From: Isochrysis galbana
Lineage: Eukaryota; Haptophyta; Isochrysidales; Isochrysidaceae
Length of the DNA stretch: 64,000 nt
Assembly: GCA_018136815.1 (NCBI GenBank)
Contig: CM030931.1
Span: 8,296,557-8,360,556 of the forward strand
Direction: 5' to 3'
This document shows positions 51,111 to 61,067 of the stretch, one piece after another. A program made the translations under genes and the position numbers. Every line of letters starts with the position of its first letter. Within the stretch, counting starts at the first letter, position 1. Under the pieces are notes generated by a model. That model saw only the letters and a program-made list of their open reading frames with translations. It did no database searches and was not told the DNA's origin.

Positions 51111-52719
51111 TCGAGAGCTTGGGCGTACGGCTAGCACACCACTGCGGCGGCCAGCGAGAGGAAGAGAGGGGAGGGAGGGAGAGAGAGAGAGAGGAAGAGA
51201 GAGAGAGAGAGAGGTGGCGCGCCGGGCCTCCCTCAACCGACACACACAGCACAAGAAATAGGCAAGTCCAGTATCCCTCTACTTTAGTACTTTCCTCGCA
51301 AGGAGAAAAGAATGGACAGTAGTTCTCGGACCCTCGGACGTTGCCACTCTTTCTCCTCTCCTCTCTTCTGCAACCGCTACACAGTATGTCCGCTCAGTCA
51401 GGAGAATCTTCTCGTGATTCGTGATATGTGTGTGGTTTGTTTTTTGTGCAATGGTCCATTGAGGTCTATAAGAAGCTTTTGTCATCTATCAATCTAGATC
51501 TAGGGCCGCTAGGAGCTCGCCGTCCCACCGACCCTCGTTTGTCGTTTGTCGTTCGTCTCACTCACACCATGCAGTATGTGAGGTTCCCCGGCCTCATCCA
51601 AGATTCCATTCGCCTGACTCTCGCACGAGAGGAGAGAGGAGAGCCAAAGCGCAAGGCCAGTCATATGGCGCTTCGCTAGCCGCATTGCGGAGCTGCGGAG
51701 CGGCTCGCGGCCCACGCCCTCCGTTGAAGTCAACGTTAATTAACGCTCGACGCTCGAGTCGACAGCGGAGCATAGAGCACAGAGAGTGAGTAGTGAGTAG
51801 TGAGTTTCCATGGACCATGGATGAGGGATTGGGATTGGGGTTGACGTAAGTTTTGTAAATTTTTTTGTCAAATTTGGGTGGTCAATCGAAATCGAAATTT
51901 TTGACCAAAATTTGGGGCCTTTCACTTGGAAAGAAACAAAACTTGGGGGGCCGCGCGGAGATTGGAAGATGCGACACGCGAGGAGAGAGAGAGGCGCAGC
52001 AGGGCGCCGGCTCACGCCCCCGCCTCGTCCCCCAGCTCCCAGCTCACGACCCATAACATCTTTCCTCCCTAGCCTGAAGGTTTGGCACGACGTGGTCCAC
52101 GACGCAGTCGTCGTCGAAGGTGCGAGGGAGAGTGTTATAGGGTTATAATAGGACAAAATATTCGAAAGCGTCAAAATTTTGATCAAAATTTAGGTGCCCA
52201 ACCCTCAAATTTTGACAACAAAATTTGGGCCCTTACAAAAAAAAACTTACGTCAAAGCCAAATGAGGGATCAATTGGTGTGTGTCTGGGATCTCGATCTC
52301 GCCGCGTCGCTGCGGCCCCATGCTACATGCTACATCTCGTCTTATGTACCCGCGCAACTAGCAACTAGTCCTTACTCAGCCACCCTATTATTGGGTGTGG
52401 GTGTAGTTTAGTAGTTCAGGTTGGACTCTGATAAACTTGAAGTAGTAGTAGAATTTCTACTCTTTGAAGATCTGTGAGCAGAAGAGTTGTTGAGCTTCCT
52501 CTACTTCACATATCTCCGTTCCAATTCACAGATTATATCTTTTCTGCCAGACACCCCCCGTTTCAGAGAGGAGAGGGGACAAGGAGGGAGAGAGCCAGGA
52601 GGGGAGCGAGAGAGAGGGAGAGAGAGAGATGAAAAGAGGTGCCGTGTGAGAGAAAAGAGGGAGGGATAGAGGAGAGACCCGCGCGGACTTGACCTTCTCT
52701 CTCTCTCGTCGGCGACTTG
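51111..52719. other. 5' flanks and MITE-like element
   Basis: 51165-51220 is a GA tract upstream of the minus-strand gene. 51828-52258 is element D (see next). 52560-52700 is GA-rich 5' flank of the next gene. The remainder is unassigned. Confidence 0.55.
51851..52255. mobile_element. MITE-like element D with TTGACGTAAGTTTT inverted ends
   Basis: The left end GTTGACGTAAGTTTTGTAAA, followed by T-rich sequence and TCAAATTTGGG, is imperfectly inverted at the right end (CCCTCAAATTTTGACA..., AAAAACTTACGTCAA). It is ~400 bp with no coding capacity. The left terminus plus flank (51828-51905) is also found inverted at 13382-13457. Confidence 0.65.
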
Positions 52720-55700
52720 ATGGCGGGCGGCGGCGGCGCGGCGCTCCCTCTCGTCGTGCGCTCCACCCGCTCTGGAAGGAGCGGGGGCGATGAGGGCGGT
52801 GGGCTAGCGCTCGATCCTTCGACCGCATCCGCTGTCCGCACGCTCGGTCGCACTCCTCTCTCTATCGTCTCTGTGCTTGGAGCCCTTCCGTCTGCAGAGA
52901 TCTTGGAGAGGGTCTTTGGTGCTGCCTTCCCTGCAGAGCCACACGGGCTCTATTTGTGGGTAGAGCGTGCTAGCCTACGAGAGGGAAGCGGCACGGTGGT
53001 ACTCCAGGCGCCTGATTTGACGTGCCTCGCGCAAGGCGGTGTGTACGAGTGCTTCTCTGTCGCGGGCGCGCTGGCAAGTACACTGCTGTGGTTCGCAGGA
53101 CCGCCGAGCGACCAGACGATCGAGGAGCTCGCGATGCTGATCGCGCCGGGCACGCGCGAGCGTGTCTCAAGTGGGCGAGATGCGGCGGCTCCAGCGAGCG
53201 CCGCCTCGCTCGTCTGGGTCTGGGTCGGCTCCGATGAATCCCAAGAGACGGCCTCATCGGAGTTGCTCGAGGAGGCGCTCAACTCGGCACCGCTTGGCGC
53301 ACTCCTTCGCTCTCTGCTCCCTGTGCGTTCGTGCATGGTCCTGCCGCAGCTCCCTGGTGCTACTTGGAATGGCGCGCACGATCCTGCAGCCCGCGCACTC
53401 CGCCAACTGCTTCTGAGCCCCGCCAATGCGCCCAAGCGTTTGGGTAGCGCCAACATGGACGGTGCGCGACTCCTAGAAGCGGTGATTGCCGGGTGCAGCT
53501 ACATCAATGCGGCGCGCCTCGCCACTCCCCAGGGTCGGCTCGTGTCTCCAGCTATATGGGAAACCGAACGAGAGTGCAGCCGCGCCCTCGCCTATTCGAG
53601 CGAGACGATGGATCACGGCCATGGTATGGGTGGTGCAAATGATGGTGCCCCGGCCCCAGCAGCAATCGTGTCGAAACCCTCTCAGACTTCCATGCGCGAA
53701 TCATGCTCTTCGCCTGCCTGTGGATCTGCGATGGATAGTGCCTCGCAAAGCGTCTCGATACTACAGCTCGGGCCTCCAGGGTCCATCATGAATCGGTTGC
53801 AGACCAGGCTTCAATCACAGCACGCGTCGCAGCGCGGCTTAAAATCGCCCTCGCGCACATCCACTGTCTCGGCAGCTCGATCTCCAGGGGCGGCTCGCAC
53901 GCGCCCGGCAGCCTCCTCTCGATCGGGCTCTCCGCCTCTACACCATCCGGTCGTTCCGTTGTGTTCTCAGCCAGACTCACCCCATGGACCTCGGTCAGCA
54001 TCGCTCGGCGCATACCGCCCAGCTCCTATTGCAAACTCGCCCGCCCGGCTGCACTCCTCTAATATGTGCTCACACGTGTCATCGAGCAAGCGTCCTCCTC
54101 CTGTGATGGCTCCGGGGTCCCCTGCGGCGACCGCCTCGCCTTTTGGCAGTCGAGTCCGTGCCGTCCGCTCTGGCAGGGCGTCGCCCGCACCATCGCCCGG
54201 CTCAAAGGCGGCCGCAGTCTCCCCATCTAGCTCAGGGCTGTCGGTTGCTCTCGAGTCGCGCGGAGTCTCACGCGGACTCCGCGCCATCCTTACGCGTGAC
54301 GAGCGAGCGCGAGATGAGCGTCTCGAGGCTGAGCGCGCGGCAGCGGCAGCCTTCGAAGCGCGGATGGCGGCAGAGGATGCGAAGCATCGGGAGCGTCTCG
54401 AGGAGCGCGCCTCCAGAGAACGCGAGGCGCGAGAACGGCTCATGTGGCAACAACAAGCTCGGCAAGCGGAAGAGGCGGCTGCGAGGGCTCGAGAAGAAAG
54501 GGAGGAACATCGACGGGAGATGGAGAGGCGCGAGGCCATGCGGAGAGAAGCTGCAAGGCGAGAGATTGAGCAGCGCGAGGTTGAGCTGCAGATTAGCGCG
54601 AGGAGTCCTGATATGGCGCCTTTGGCGCTGACAACATCAGGTCTTCGTGGAGCCGCTGTGCACGACGTAGCATCGGTGTTGGCACCCTTGCATGAAGAGG
54701 AGCGCCTCCGAGAAGAGACACGGCAGCAGGTGCTTCTCTTGGCTGAGGAAGCTGTGCAGGCCGAGGAAAGCCAAGACCGTGATGCCACAATGATTCGCAT
54801 GTCGATGCCGATAGGTATCTCCCGAGACATTTCCCAGGATGCGGACGAGCAATGCGCCTACCAGACGAGCCACAATTCGCACGAGAGCGAGGTCAGCCTT
54901 TCAGGGGGAAATCAGCGTGAGGCCTCACGGCTTGCAGTAGAAGCGGCCGAGGGGGAGGCGGAAAAGGTGGAGGCGAGCTCGTCAGAAAATGTATTGTTCG
55001 CTCACACGAAGCTCTGCAAACTTGCAGACGGCGGCTTGCATCGTGACGTCGAGTCGGCCGTCGATGGTTTGGTCTCGAAAATCTTATCCTCTGCCATCCC
55101 GACGCACGAGACCGCCACCATGCGCTCAGCCACATTGCTGGATGCGCACAGTGCATCGTGTGAGGTGTCAGCATCGGGTAGCACTAGTGAGCGCGTGTAC
55201 GATGGACTTGCGTGCGGGACTCCTGAGGCACTCAAGATGGCGCGTCAGATGACCTCGGAGGAGGAGGTCATGCGTCGCGCTGCTGCTCTAAGCGCGCAGC
55301 TACTACAAGAAGCGCATCTTGAGGCTGAAGTGCCCGACCTGGATCGTGTAGGAAGAGCCGCCGGATTGAGCGCGGAGTCTAACGTCAATGGGAGATATCG
55401 ACGAGACGGACCTGATCTTGACGAGAATGTTTCACAGCAAAGTGAAGCTCGAACAGTTCAGCACGTTGCCGAGGACCCACAGCTCGCGCAGCGCGCTGCA
55501 GAACTCCACGCTACCCTCCAGGCGGACGCGCATCGGCTAGGGGCGCATTCATCCTCTCAGCAGCTTGGGGCTTGCAATGTGGAGTCTCCTGGCGGCTCCA
55601 CCGCCGACGAGGTGTCACAGGCAGGACGCAGTGCGATGGTCGACCTATCGTCACTCGACGTTCACATGGAACATGCCGAGAAATACATCACCTCCATGCA

Positions 55701-56748
55701 AGCTACAAGTTCTGCCTGTGCACATGCCGCATCCTACAGAGCTGATGGCGTCGCTGACCCCACCCACGGATATGCTCCAAGCCACCGCTTCGAACTTGAG
55801 CATCAACGGCGCCTTGCTCTCTCTGCGTGCCTGTACGCGCGGTGCTCGCAGACCGAGTGGCGCCTGCATCGCAGCTTCGCGACTTGGCGCCAAGCTGCAT
55901 CCTCCATAGCAGAGCATTCGCTCGAGGGTCAGGTGGCAGAACTCGTGAAGACACGCACGCAACTTCTCGCTACACAGGTAGAGCTTCGATCAGCCAAAGC
56001 GGAGGCGGAGGCTGTCCTCGCAAGGTCAAATGAGGAGGCGCGCGCTGCGCTGGGGAAGGTGACGGCCGACATGCAGGCGGCATTGGATTCGACTAAGGCG
56101 GACGCGAAGGTGGCGATGGCTGCCGCCAAGGCGGAGGCGGAAACAGGATTTCATTCCGCGCAGGTGGAGCTACAAAAGTCTTTAGAGCTCGCACGCTCCG
56201 ACCTAGCAAAGGCCCGTCGCGATGCACAGCAAAACGAGACCGACGCCTTGACACGTCACAAGGCCGCTGCGCGCCAATACGCACTCCGGGTGTTGTTCGT
56301 CCATAGAGAACGAGAGGAAGCCTTGCGCGTGATGGCGGCGGTCAGTCAGTGGAAGTGGGCCGCTGCTGCCATCGGAGCGCTCCTGCATCAGCGTGGCTTA
56401 CTGCGACAATCGAGGTTAGTTCACTTGGCACGCGCATGCGCCATAGTCAATGCTCGGGACCAGCGCTTCGTTCTCCGACGTTGGCACGCCACAATCGTCG
56501 TCGCCACCATCCTCGCGCTCGGCCGCCAAGTGGAAGACGCTCGCGCCGGCATTGTCACCGCAAAGCGCCAATCAGGACCACAGCGTCTTTTTGTACTATG
56601 GTGGGCACGACGCGCCGACACGCTGCGCCATGCGCTGCAAGCATGGTTGCATGCTGTCCTCGCGACAGACGAGGGAGCCACCGCAATGGAGCTAGCCATG
56701 CTCGAGGCGAATATGCTCGGCCGCCGAAGCGAGCGGCGGGCTTCATGA
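52720..56748 (+). CDS. 1342-residue protein: possible degenerate GBP-type GTPase domain, coiled coils and W-repeats
   Basis: A single ORF from the ATG at 52720. Residues ~45-250 follow the layout of a guanylate-binding-protein GTPase domain: LSIVSVLGALPSAEILERVF where the P-loop should be, HGLYLWV (like GIWLW), VVLQAPDL (like LLDTEGL), a helical stretch ending LAMLIAPG, LVWVWVG, and LLPVRSCMVLPQLP (like FPKRxCFxLxRP). The GKS lysine and the DxxG aspartate/glycine are lost, so nucleotide binding is unlikely. A Ser/Pro-rich low-complexity region follows. Two coiled coils (about 525-630 and 1065-1185) precede C-terminal Trp-centred units (LHRSFATWRQAA, FVLRRWHATI, ALQAWLHAV) that recall SFI1/centrin-binding repeats. 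The GBP match is my inference from pattern. Confidence 0.75.
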   Translation: MAGGGGAALPLVVRSTRSGRSGGDEGGGLALDPSTASAVRTLGRTPLSIVSVLGALPSAEILERVFGAAFPAEPHGLYLWVERASLREGSGTVVLQAPDLTCLAQGGVYECFSVAGALASTLLWFAGPPSDQTIEELAMLIAPGTRERVSSGRDAAAPASAASLVWVWVGSDESQETASSELLEEALNSAPLGALLRSLLPVRSCMVLPQLPGATWNGAHDPAARALRQLLLSPANAPKRLGSANMDGARLLEAVIAGCSYINAARLATPQGRLVSPAIWETERECSRALAYSSETMDHGHGMGGANDGAPAPAAIVSKPSQTSMRESCSSPACGSAMDSASQSVSILQLGPPGSIMNRLQTRLQSQHASQRGLKSPSRTSTVSAARSPGAARTRPAASSRSGSPPLHHPVVPLCSQPDSPHGPRSASLGAYRPAPIANSPARLHSSNMCSHVSSSKRPPPVMAPGSPAATASPFGSRVRAVRSGRASPAPSPGSKAAAVSPSSSGLSVALESRGVSRGLRAILTRDERARDERLEAERAAAAAFEARMAAEDAKHRERLEERASREREARERLMWQQQARQAEEAAARAREEREEHRREMERREAMRREAARREIEQREVELQISARSPDMAPLALTTSGLRGAAVHDVASVLAPLHEEERLREETRQQVLLLAEEAVQAEESQDRDATMIRMSMPIGISRDISQDADEQCAYQTSHNSHESEVSLSGGNQREASRLAVEAAEGEAEKVEASSSENVLFAHTKLCKLADGGLHRDVESAVDGLVSKILSSAIPTHETATMRSATLLDAHSASCEVSASGSTSERVYDGLACGTPEALKMARQMTSEEEVMRRAAALSAQLLQEAHLEAEVPDLDRVGRAAGLSAESNVNGRYRRDGPDLDENVSQQSEARTVQHVAEDPQLAQRAAELHATLQADAHRLGAHSSSQQLGACNVESPGGSTADEVSQAGRSAMVDLSSLDVHMEHAEKYITSMQATSSACAHAASYRADGVADPTHGYAPSHRFELEHQRRLALSACLYARCSQTEWRLHRSFATWRQAASSIAEHSLEGQVAELVKTRTQLLATQVELRSAKAEAEAVLARSNEEARAALGKVTADMQAALDSTKADAKVAMAAAKAEAETGFHSAQVELQKSLELARSDLAKARRDAQQNETDALTRHKAAARQYALRVLFVHREREEALRVMAAVSQWKWAAAAIGALLHQRGLLRQSRLVHLARACAIVNARDQRFVLRRWHATIVVATILALGRQVEDARAGIVTAKRQSGPQRLFVLWWARRADTLRHALQAWLHAVLATDEGATAMELAMLEANMLGRRSERRAS

Positions 56749-57108
56749 TTCTCAATATCGTGCGATCACTCGAGGAAGAAGTGCTGAGCGGCTGCGAGGC
56801 ATGCGTTCGCAAATATGTAAGTATCGGCCCGCTAGCCTGACAAAGCTAAACCATCTTGCTTCAGTAGATGCGCAAATTCCTGAGCTGTGCAAAATGTGCA
56901 GCACTATCTTAAAAAAGATAGTCATGGAGCGCGCGCCGCTCCCCTCCCCTCCCGCCATCCAAACTGCCAGTGCGGGCGATCTGCCCATGGATACCCGCCG
57001 ATGTCGCCCAAGCGGCCGCGCGCAGATCATCCTCGCACGACTTAGATGTTAGATGAATAGAGAACCTGGGCAATGTGTCACAATACTAGGCTCCCCCCCA
57101 ATCCAGGG
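56749..57108. other. 3' flank
   Basis: No gene or clear repeat; short ORFs only. Confidence 0.4.
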
Positions 57109-57322
57109 TCAACTAAGTTTATACTTGTTTGTGATGGAGCGCACCGCCGCGACTCCCCTCTCCTTCGGGCGGAACCACTACCTACACGTAGTATACTTTC
57201 TACACCTACACCCCCACTCCCCCGGCCCTCCCCACCCTCGCCATCAGGCGGCTCCCCCCGTGCACTACTAGGGGGATCGGGGTGGAGGGCTTAGATATGG
57301 TCCGGTGGCCCGCGCCCCCCCC
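57109..57322 (+). repeat. Element terminus T plus inverted family H block
   Basis: Starts CAACTAAGTTTATACTTG and continues directly into a block (57168-57322) that is the reverse complement of 46836-47012. The copy therefore looks internally deleted relative to 46284-47012. Confidence 0.7.
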
Positions 57323-58546
57323 CCCGGTGATCCGTTGCTCCGAACTAGGCCCTTGGTAGTGTAGCAGTACCAGAGCCGCACCCCGGAAACCGAAGAAAAA
57401 GGGATGAGGGGGGCAGGGGAGGGGGTCGAGGGAGGGAAGATTAGGGCGTTGTCGGAGTGGAACAAGGTAACAAGGGATACCTGGTACCTTGGGATAGTAG
57501 GTGTGTAGCCCAGAATCTTCAGATGGTTTTTTTTGACATTGTCGATGTCATTGTGCACTTTGCACTTTGCGCCCGTTCCGAGATCATAAAATGTGGTTTA
57601 TGATCTCCGGCTGAGGCTCGTTTCCGATCGCCTCCACGTTGCCCGGACTATACGCGTCTTAAACCTTGGCTTTTTCTTTTTCGGCCTGTCTGCCACCCGC
57701 CCGCCCAAGCAGCTCCCAGCACTGCAAACGTTTCGCCGAAGCTAGCTCATCATGGAATTCCTCCGATATACGTTTTAGGCGGCGGTCGTGCGAGTTGATG
57801 GCTTCATCGGTGCTCCCAGCACACCGCAAGTTGCTGACAGCTGATCACAGCTGCAGCTGCAGCGAGCGCGAGCGAGCGAGGGCACTTTCTCAGCGCCGTG
57901 TCGGCGGTACATTTGAACGCGATAAGAGCCTCTAGAGTGAGTTTTGGTTTCCCCCCTCAGAGCTGACAACGGATTTCAGTGATTTGGGAAACAGGCATGT
58001 TACTCACAGAGTAAGCTTTAGCAAATAGTGCTAATGAGACATCCTTGCGCCCGCAGTGCGAATGACCGGGCTGAGCTATATGGCCATGCGCGCAAGCATT
58101 CAATTGACACAGTGATATGTGTGCCCTCTGCTACTCCTAATTGCATCGGCTGAGAGGTTGCGCCAGAATCTATCCTGGCGGTGCACGCGCTCACCCTGGC
58201 AGCAGAATCGCTGGATTGCGCACGGCGGCAGCAGGACGGCCAGTACTACATGCATAGCTGTGGGCGCATGTGGACCACACCACGCTGCAACCACAACAAC
58301 TACGCAAGCGGCAAGCGCGTCAGTGCGTGCGAGGCACAAAGGAAAGTCGTGTGCTGCAGCGCACCCTGAGTGGGTCGCTGTGGCTCGTTGTGAGGGTGTG
58401 TCACCGGAGCCTAGTTTCACAGGCGCGCGCCGCACGGCCACCATCATCATGAATGTATTGAGCAATAACAAGCTGTGAGCCAGCTGTGAAGCTGTTGGAG
58501 CTGCCAAAGAGTAGCGCAGCTTTCGAGCTGCCTTTCCGCGCCAAAA
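57323..58546. other. Spacer downstream of the oxidoreductase gene
   Basis: Short ORFs exist on both strands (for example 58100-58507, minus) but show no conserved features. A block of GAGCGAGCGAGG at about 57865-57880 is the only notable simple sequence. Confidence 0.4.
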
Positions 58547-59788
58547 TCATTCGGTCCACCCAGGCATGGTGCCTAAGTCCATGACAGCTCCGTCCAACTT
58601 GAGCGCCGCCATGACGGCGTCGCACACCGCTTGCGTTCGCAGCGCAGCGATCTCCCAATCCATGCTGCCCCCCGATAGGCCCTCACGGCAACCTACTGCG
58701 AAAGCGTCCCACATCAGCGACTCTTGGCACGCGGGCCCCACATCAATCCTTTCGTCAATGGTGTTCACACGCGTATCCAGGTCGACCAACTTGAGACTTG
58801 TCCGAAGCACCTGTAGGGTATCAAGATTAGGGCAGTGAGCTACTCGGGCAAGTGCGCCTGACAACATGGCGAGGGATCCGTCCGGATGCCGCTGTCGGCG
58901 CAGCGTGCGACTCACCAGCGGCTCAGCCCCGAGCTCCGATTTGGGGAGAACGAAGTCGCCACATGAGATTAGCCGATCGCCCGTCGTCTCAATCTCGAAT
59001 GTCTGACGGAACGTGTGGTGGAAGGAGGCATGGAACTTTAGCACACGGGACTCGCCACTGGGTGTTGAGCCAAAAGTGATCTGCGCGTCCACATCCGTAG
59101 GCACGCCTCCATCGCCGCCGACGTGGCGGTTGACGATGGCGCGAACAGCCGTGGGCTTCTGCCAGCCAAAGACGGTCAGAGCGAGCCTGATGCAGTACCA
59201 GCCCAGGTCGCCAATGCAGCCGAGGGAGTCGGCGTCAGCCGAGGTGCGGATGTTTGACTTGAAAAAGTTCTCGTCACCGCGAAAGGAGAAGTTGGAGGTA
59301 ATGCGCGTGGGGTAGCCGCCGATGGGCGCGTCGTCTGACGCGAGAAGCTGGAGCAGCGCGTGGTGGCGCGGGTGGTGCACGAACATTGTGCCGTCCATGA
59401 GGCGGACTCCCGCCTCTCTGCACTCGTCAAGCATCCTCTCGAACTGCTGCGCCGAGAGGGCGACTGGCTTCTCTAGGAGCACGTGCTTGCGTGCAGCGGC
59501 GGCACGTGCGACCCATACCATGTGTGCGCTCGTGGGAAGCGGCACGTACACCGCGTCAAGCTCTGGGAGAGCGAGGAGCTCTTCATAACTGCCGAGGGCT
59601 CTCGGGGCTTTGCCGCCAAACCAGAGAGAGAGAGGCTCTGCCCACGCCTGCGCGCGGGCGAGGGAGCGAGAAGCGACGGCGATCAGCTCGCACTCACCGG
59701 AACGAGCCAGAGCCCGAGCGTTCTTGCGTGCGATGCTCGCGGTGCCCAGCACTCCCACGCGCAACGGAGCCGCCGCGCATTCGCCCAT
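58547..59788 (-). CDS. Gfo/Idh/MocA-family NAD(P)-dependent oxidoreductase
   Basis: 413 residues from the ATG at 59788; five further in-frame codons upstream start only with GTG. The Rossmann motif is LRVGVLGTASIARKN (9-23; GxxGxA at 12-17), followed by VYVPLPTSAH and the family hallmark EKP (106-108, in KHVLLEKPVAL). The C-terminal substrate domain includes GCIGDLGWYCIRLALTVFG, typical of dihydrodiol-dehydrogenase/xylose-1-dehydrogenase-like members, where the conserved GxxxDxGxY region holds catalytic residues. The likely reaction is oxidation or reduction of a sugar or cyclitol with NAD(P), substrate unknown. No intron is needed, and no signal peptide is apparent, suggesting a cytosolic location. 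Confidence 0.9.
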   Translation of the reverse strand: MGECAAAPLRVGVLGTASIARKNARALARSGECELIAVASRSLARAQAWAEPLSLWFGGKAPRALGSYEELLALPELDAVYVPLPTSAHMVWVARAAAARKHVLLEKPVALSAQQFERMLDECREAGVRLMDGTMFVHHPRHHALLQLLASDDAPIGGYPTRITSNFSFRGDENFFKSNIRTSADADSLGCIGDLGWYCIRLALTVFGWQKPTAVRAIVNRHVGGDGGVPTDVDAQITFGSTPSGESRVLKFHASFHHTFRQTFEIETTGDRLISCGDFVLPKSELGAEPLVSRTLRRQRHPDGSLAMLSGALARVAHCPNLDTLQVLRTSLKLVDLDTRVNTIDERIDVGPACQESLMWDAFAVGCREGLSGGSMDWEIAALRTQAVCDAVMAALKLDGAVMDLGTMPGWTE

Positions 59789-59879
59789 CGCGAGAAGAGG
59801 CACACGGCGAACGGCGGCCGCTTGTTAGGGACTCAGGGCTTCCTAGGGTACTCGTTACATTAGTATATTCACAGGTCAC

Positions 59880-59985
59880 AGGGGGGGCTTGGGAGTACTT
59901 TCTCATGGGGGGATTGGGAGTACTTTCTCATGGGGGGCTTGGGGGGCTTTCTCATGGGGGGCTTGGTTGGGGTACATTCACAGGG
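59880..59985. repeat. Short tandem repeat, ~25-bp GGGGGGCTTGG units
   Basis: Four imperfect units of TCTCATGGGGGGCTTGG with interspersed GAGTACTT, between the oxidoreductase gene and the right-hand repeat region. Confidence 0.85.
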
Positions 59986-59989
59986 GAAG

Positions 59990-60660
59990 ACGGCGCGCCA
60001 CCAGCAGCCAGCAGGCGACGACTATGAAAAACCACACAAAAGCACGAATCTGCACTCCAACATTAACCGGAACAAGAACATATGTTAACCCTAGTACATG
60101 CCTAGTCCTCCAGGAGGACGGTGTCAAGGAATAGAGTACATGTGGCTATATTTGGAGCCCCTAGGGCCCTTGGGAGGGCCCTAGGGACCATGGGGAACAC
60201 CACAGGAACCCCCCGCGGGCTTGGGTAAAAGTCCCCAGCACAAATTCGTCGAATATGCTTGCTTTTCGAAGCGCGGGAGAACGTTGCCACGAAAGCGCTG
60301 GCGGGAGCCTCCCTGCGCTGTCTGCCGCGAACGCGCGCTGCCCCCCACCCCACCCCCTCCCCCTCCGCTCTATCCTGCCAGCATGAGGACCACCGACGGG
60401 AGAGTGGCACGGAACGCGAATCGGAGGGACGGAGGACGTAGACGTAGAAAAGGGTGCGGAGAGCAGATACCGCTTGTCTGGGACTCGTAGGGACTCGTAG
60501 ATCGTAGACTCGAAAGAATGACTCGGAAGACTCGGGGCTTGGGGGTACTCAGGGGGCTGCAGGTCACCAACAGGCGATACAGTGGATAAAAAAACACACA
60601 AATCAACACTCTGCACTCAAACACTAACAGTAACAGGCAGGAAACATACGTTAAACGAAC
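59990..60660. repeat. Imperfect direct duplication
   Basis: The segment about 59990-60090 (CAGCAGGCGACGA..AAACCACACAAAAGCACGAA..TCTGCACTCCAACATTAACC) recurs at about 60555-60660 with ~20 per cent visible differences. The intervening DNA has no supported gene. Confidence 0.65.
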
Positions 60661-60809
60661 CCCCTCTGGTGAGTAGAATCAGGAGCAGGAGTGCCCACCA
60701 GAAAAAGAAGAGAGAGAGAGCGCGAGAGAACGAGGGCTCGAGAGTCAAAACACAATTCGGACTCCGGCTCGGACTTACGGAATAAAATCCGGTGCCCTCG
60801 CGAATCCTG

Positions 60810-60985
60810 CCTCGAGTCTTGAGACTCGAGTCTCGAGACTCGAGACTCGAGGTGGAACTCGAGTTTCCCCCCGCGCGAACTCGCGGTGAGAACTCGAGTC
60901 TCGAGACTCGACTTTCCCCGCGCGCAAACTCGCGGCGAGAACTCGACTCGAGTCTCGAGGTGGGACCTCGAGTTCTGAGCGGACG
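60810..60985. repeat. Dense CTCGAG palindrome array
   Basis: More than ten CTCGAG sites within ~170 bp, arranged in overlapping palindromes such as GAGACTCGAGTCTC. Twice-repeated modules CCCCGCGCGAACTCGCGG / CCCCGCGCGCAAACTCGCGG also occur. It lies just upstream of the WD40 remnant array. Confidence 0.9.
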
Positions 60986-61067
60986 ACGACCGTTGCAGAG
61001 CGCTGAGGGACTGAGGGACAACGCTGGGGGCTGGGGGACACCGCTGAGCCCACGCCTTCCCACACAG

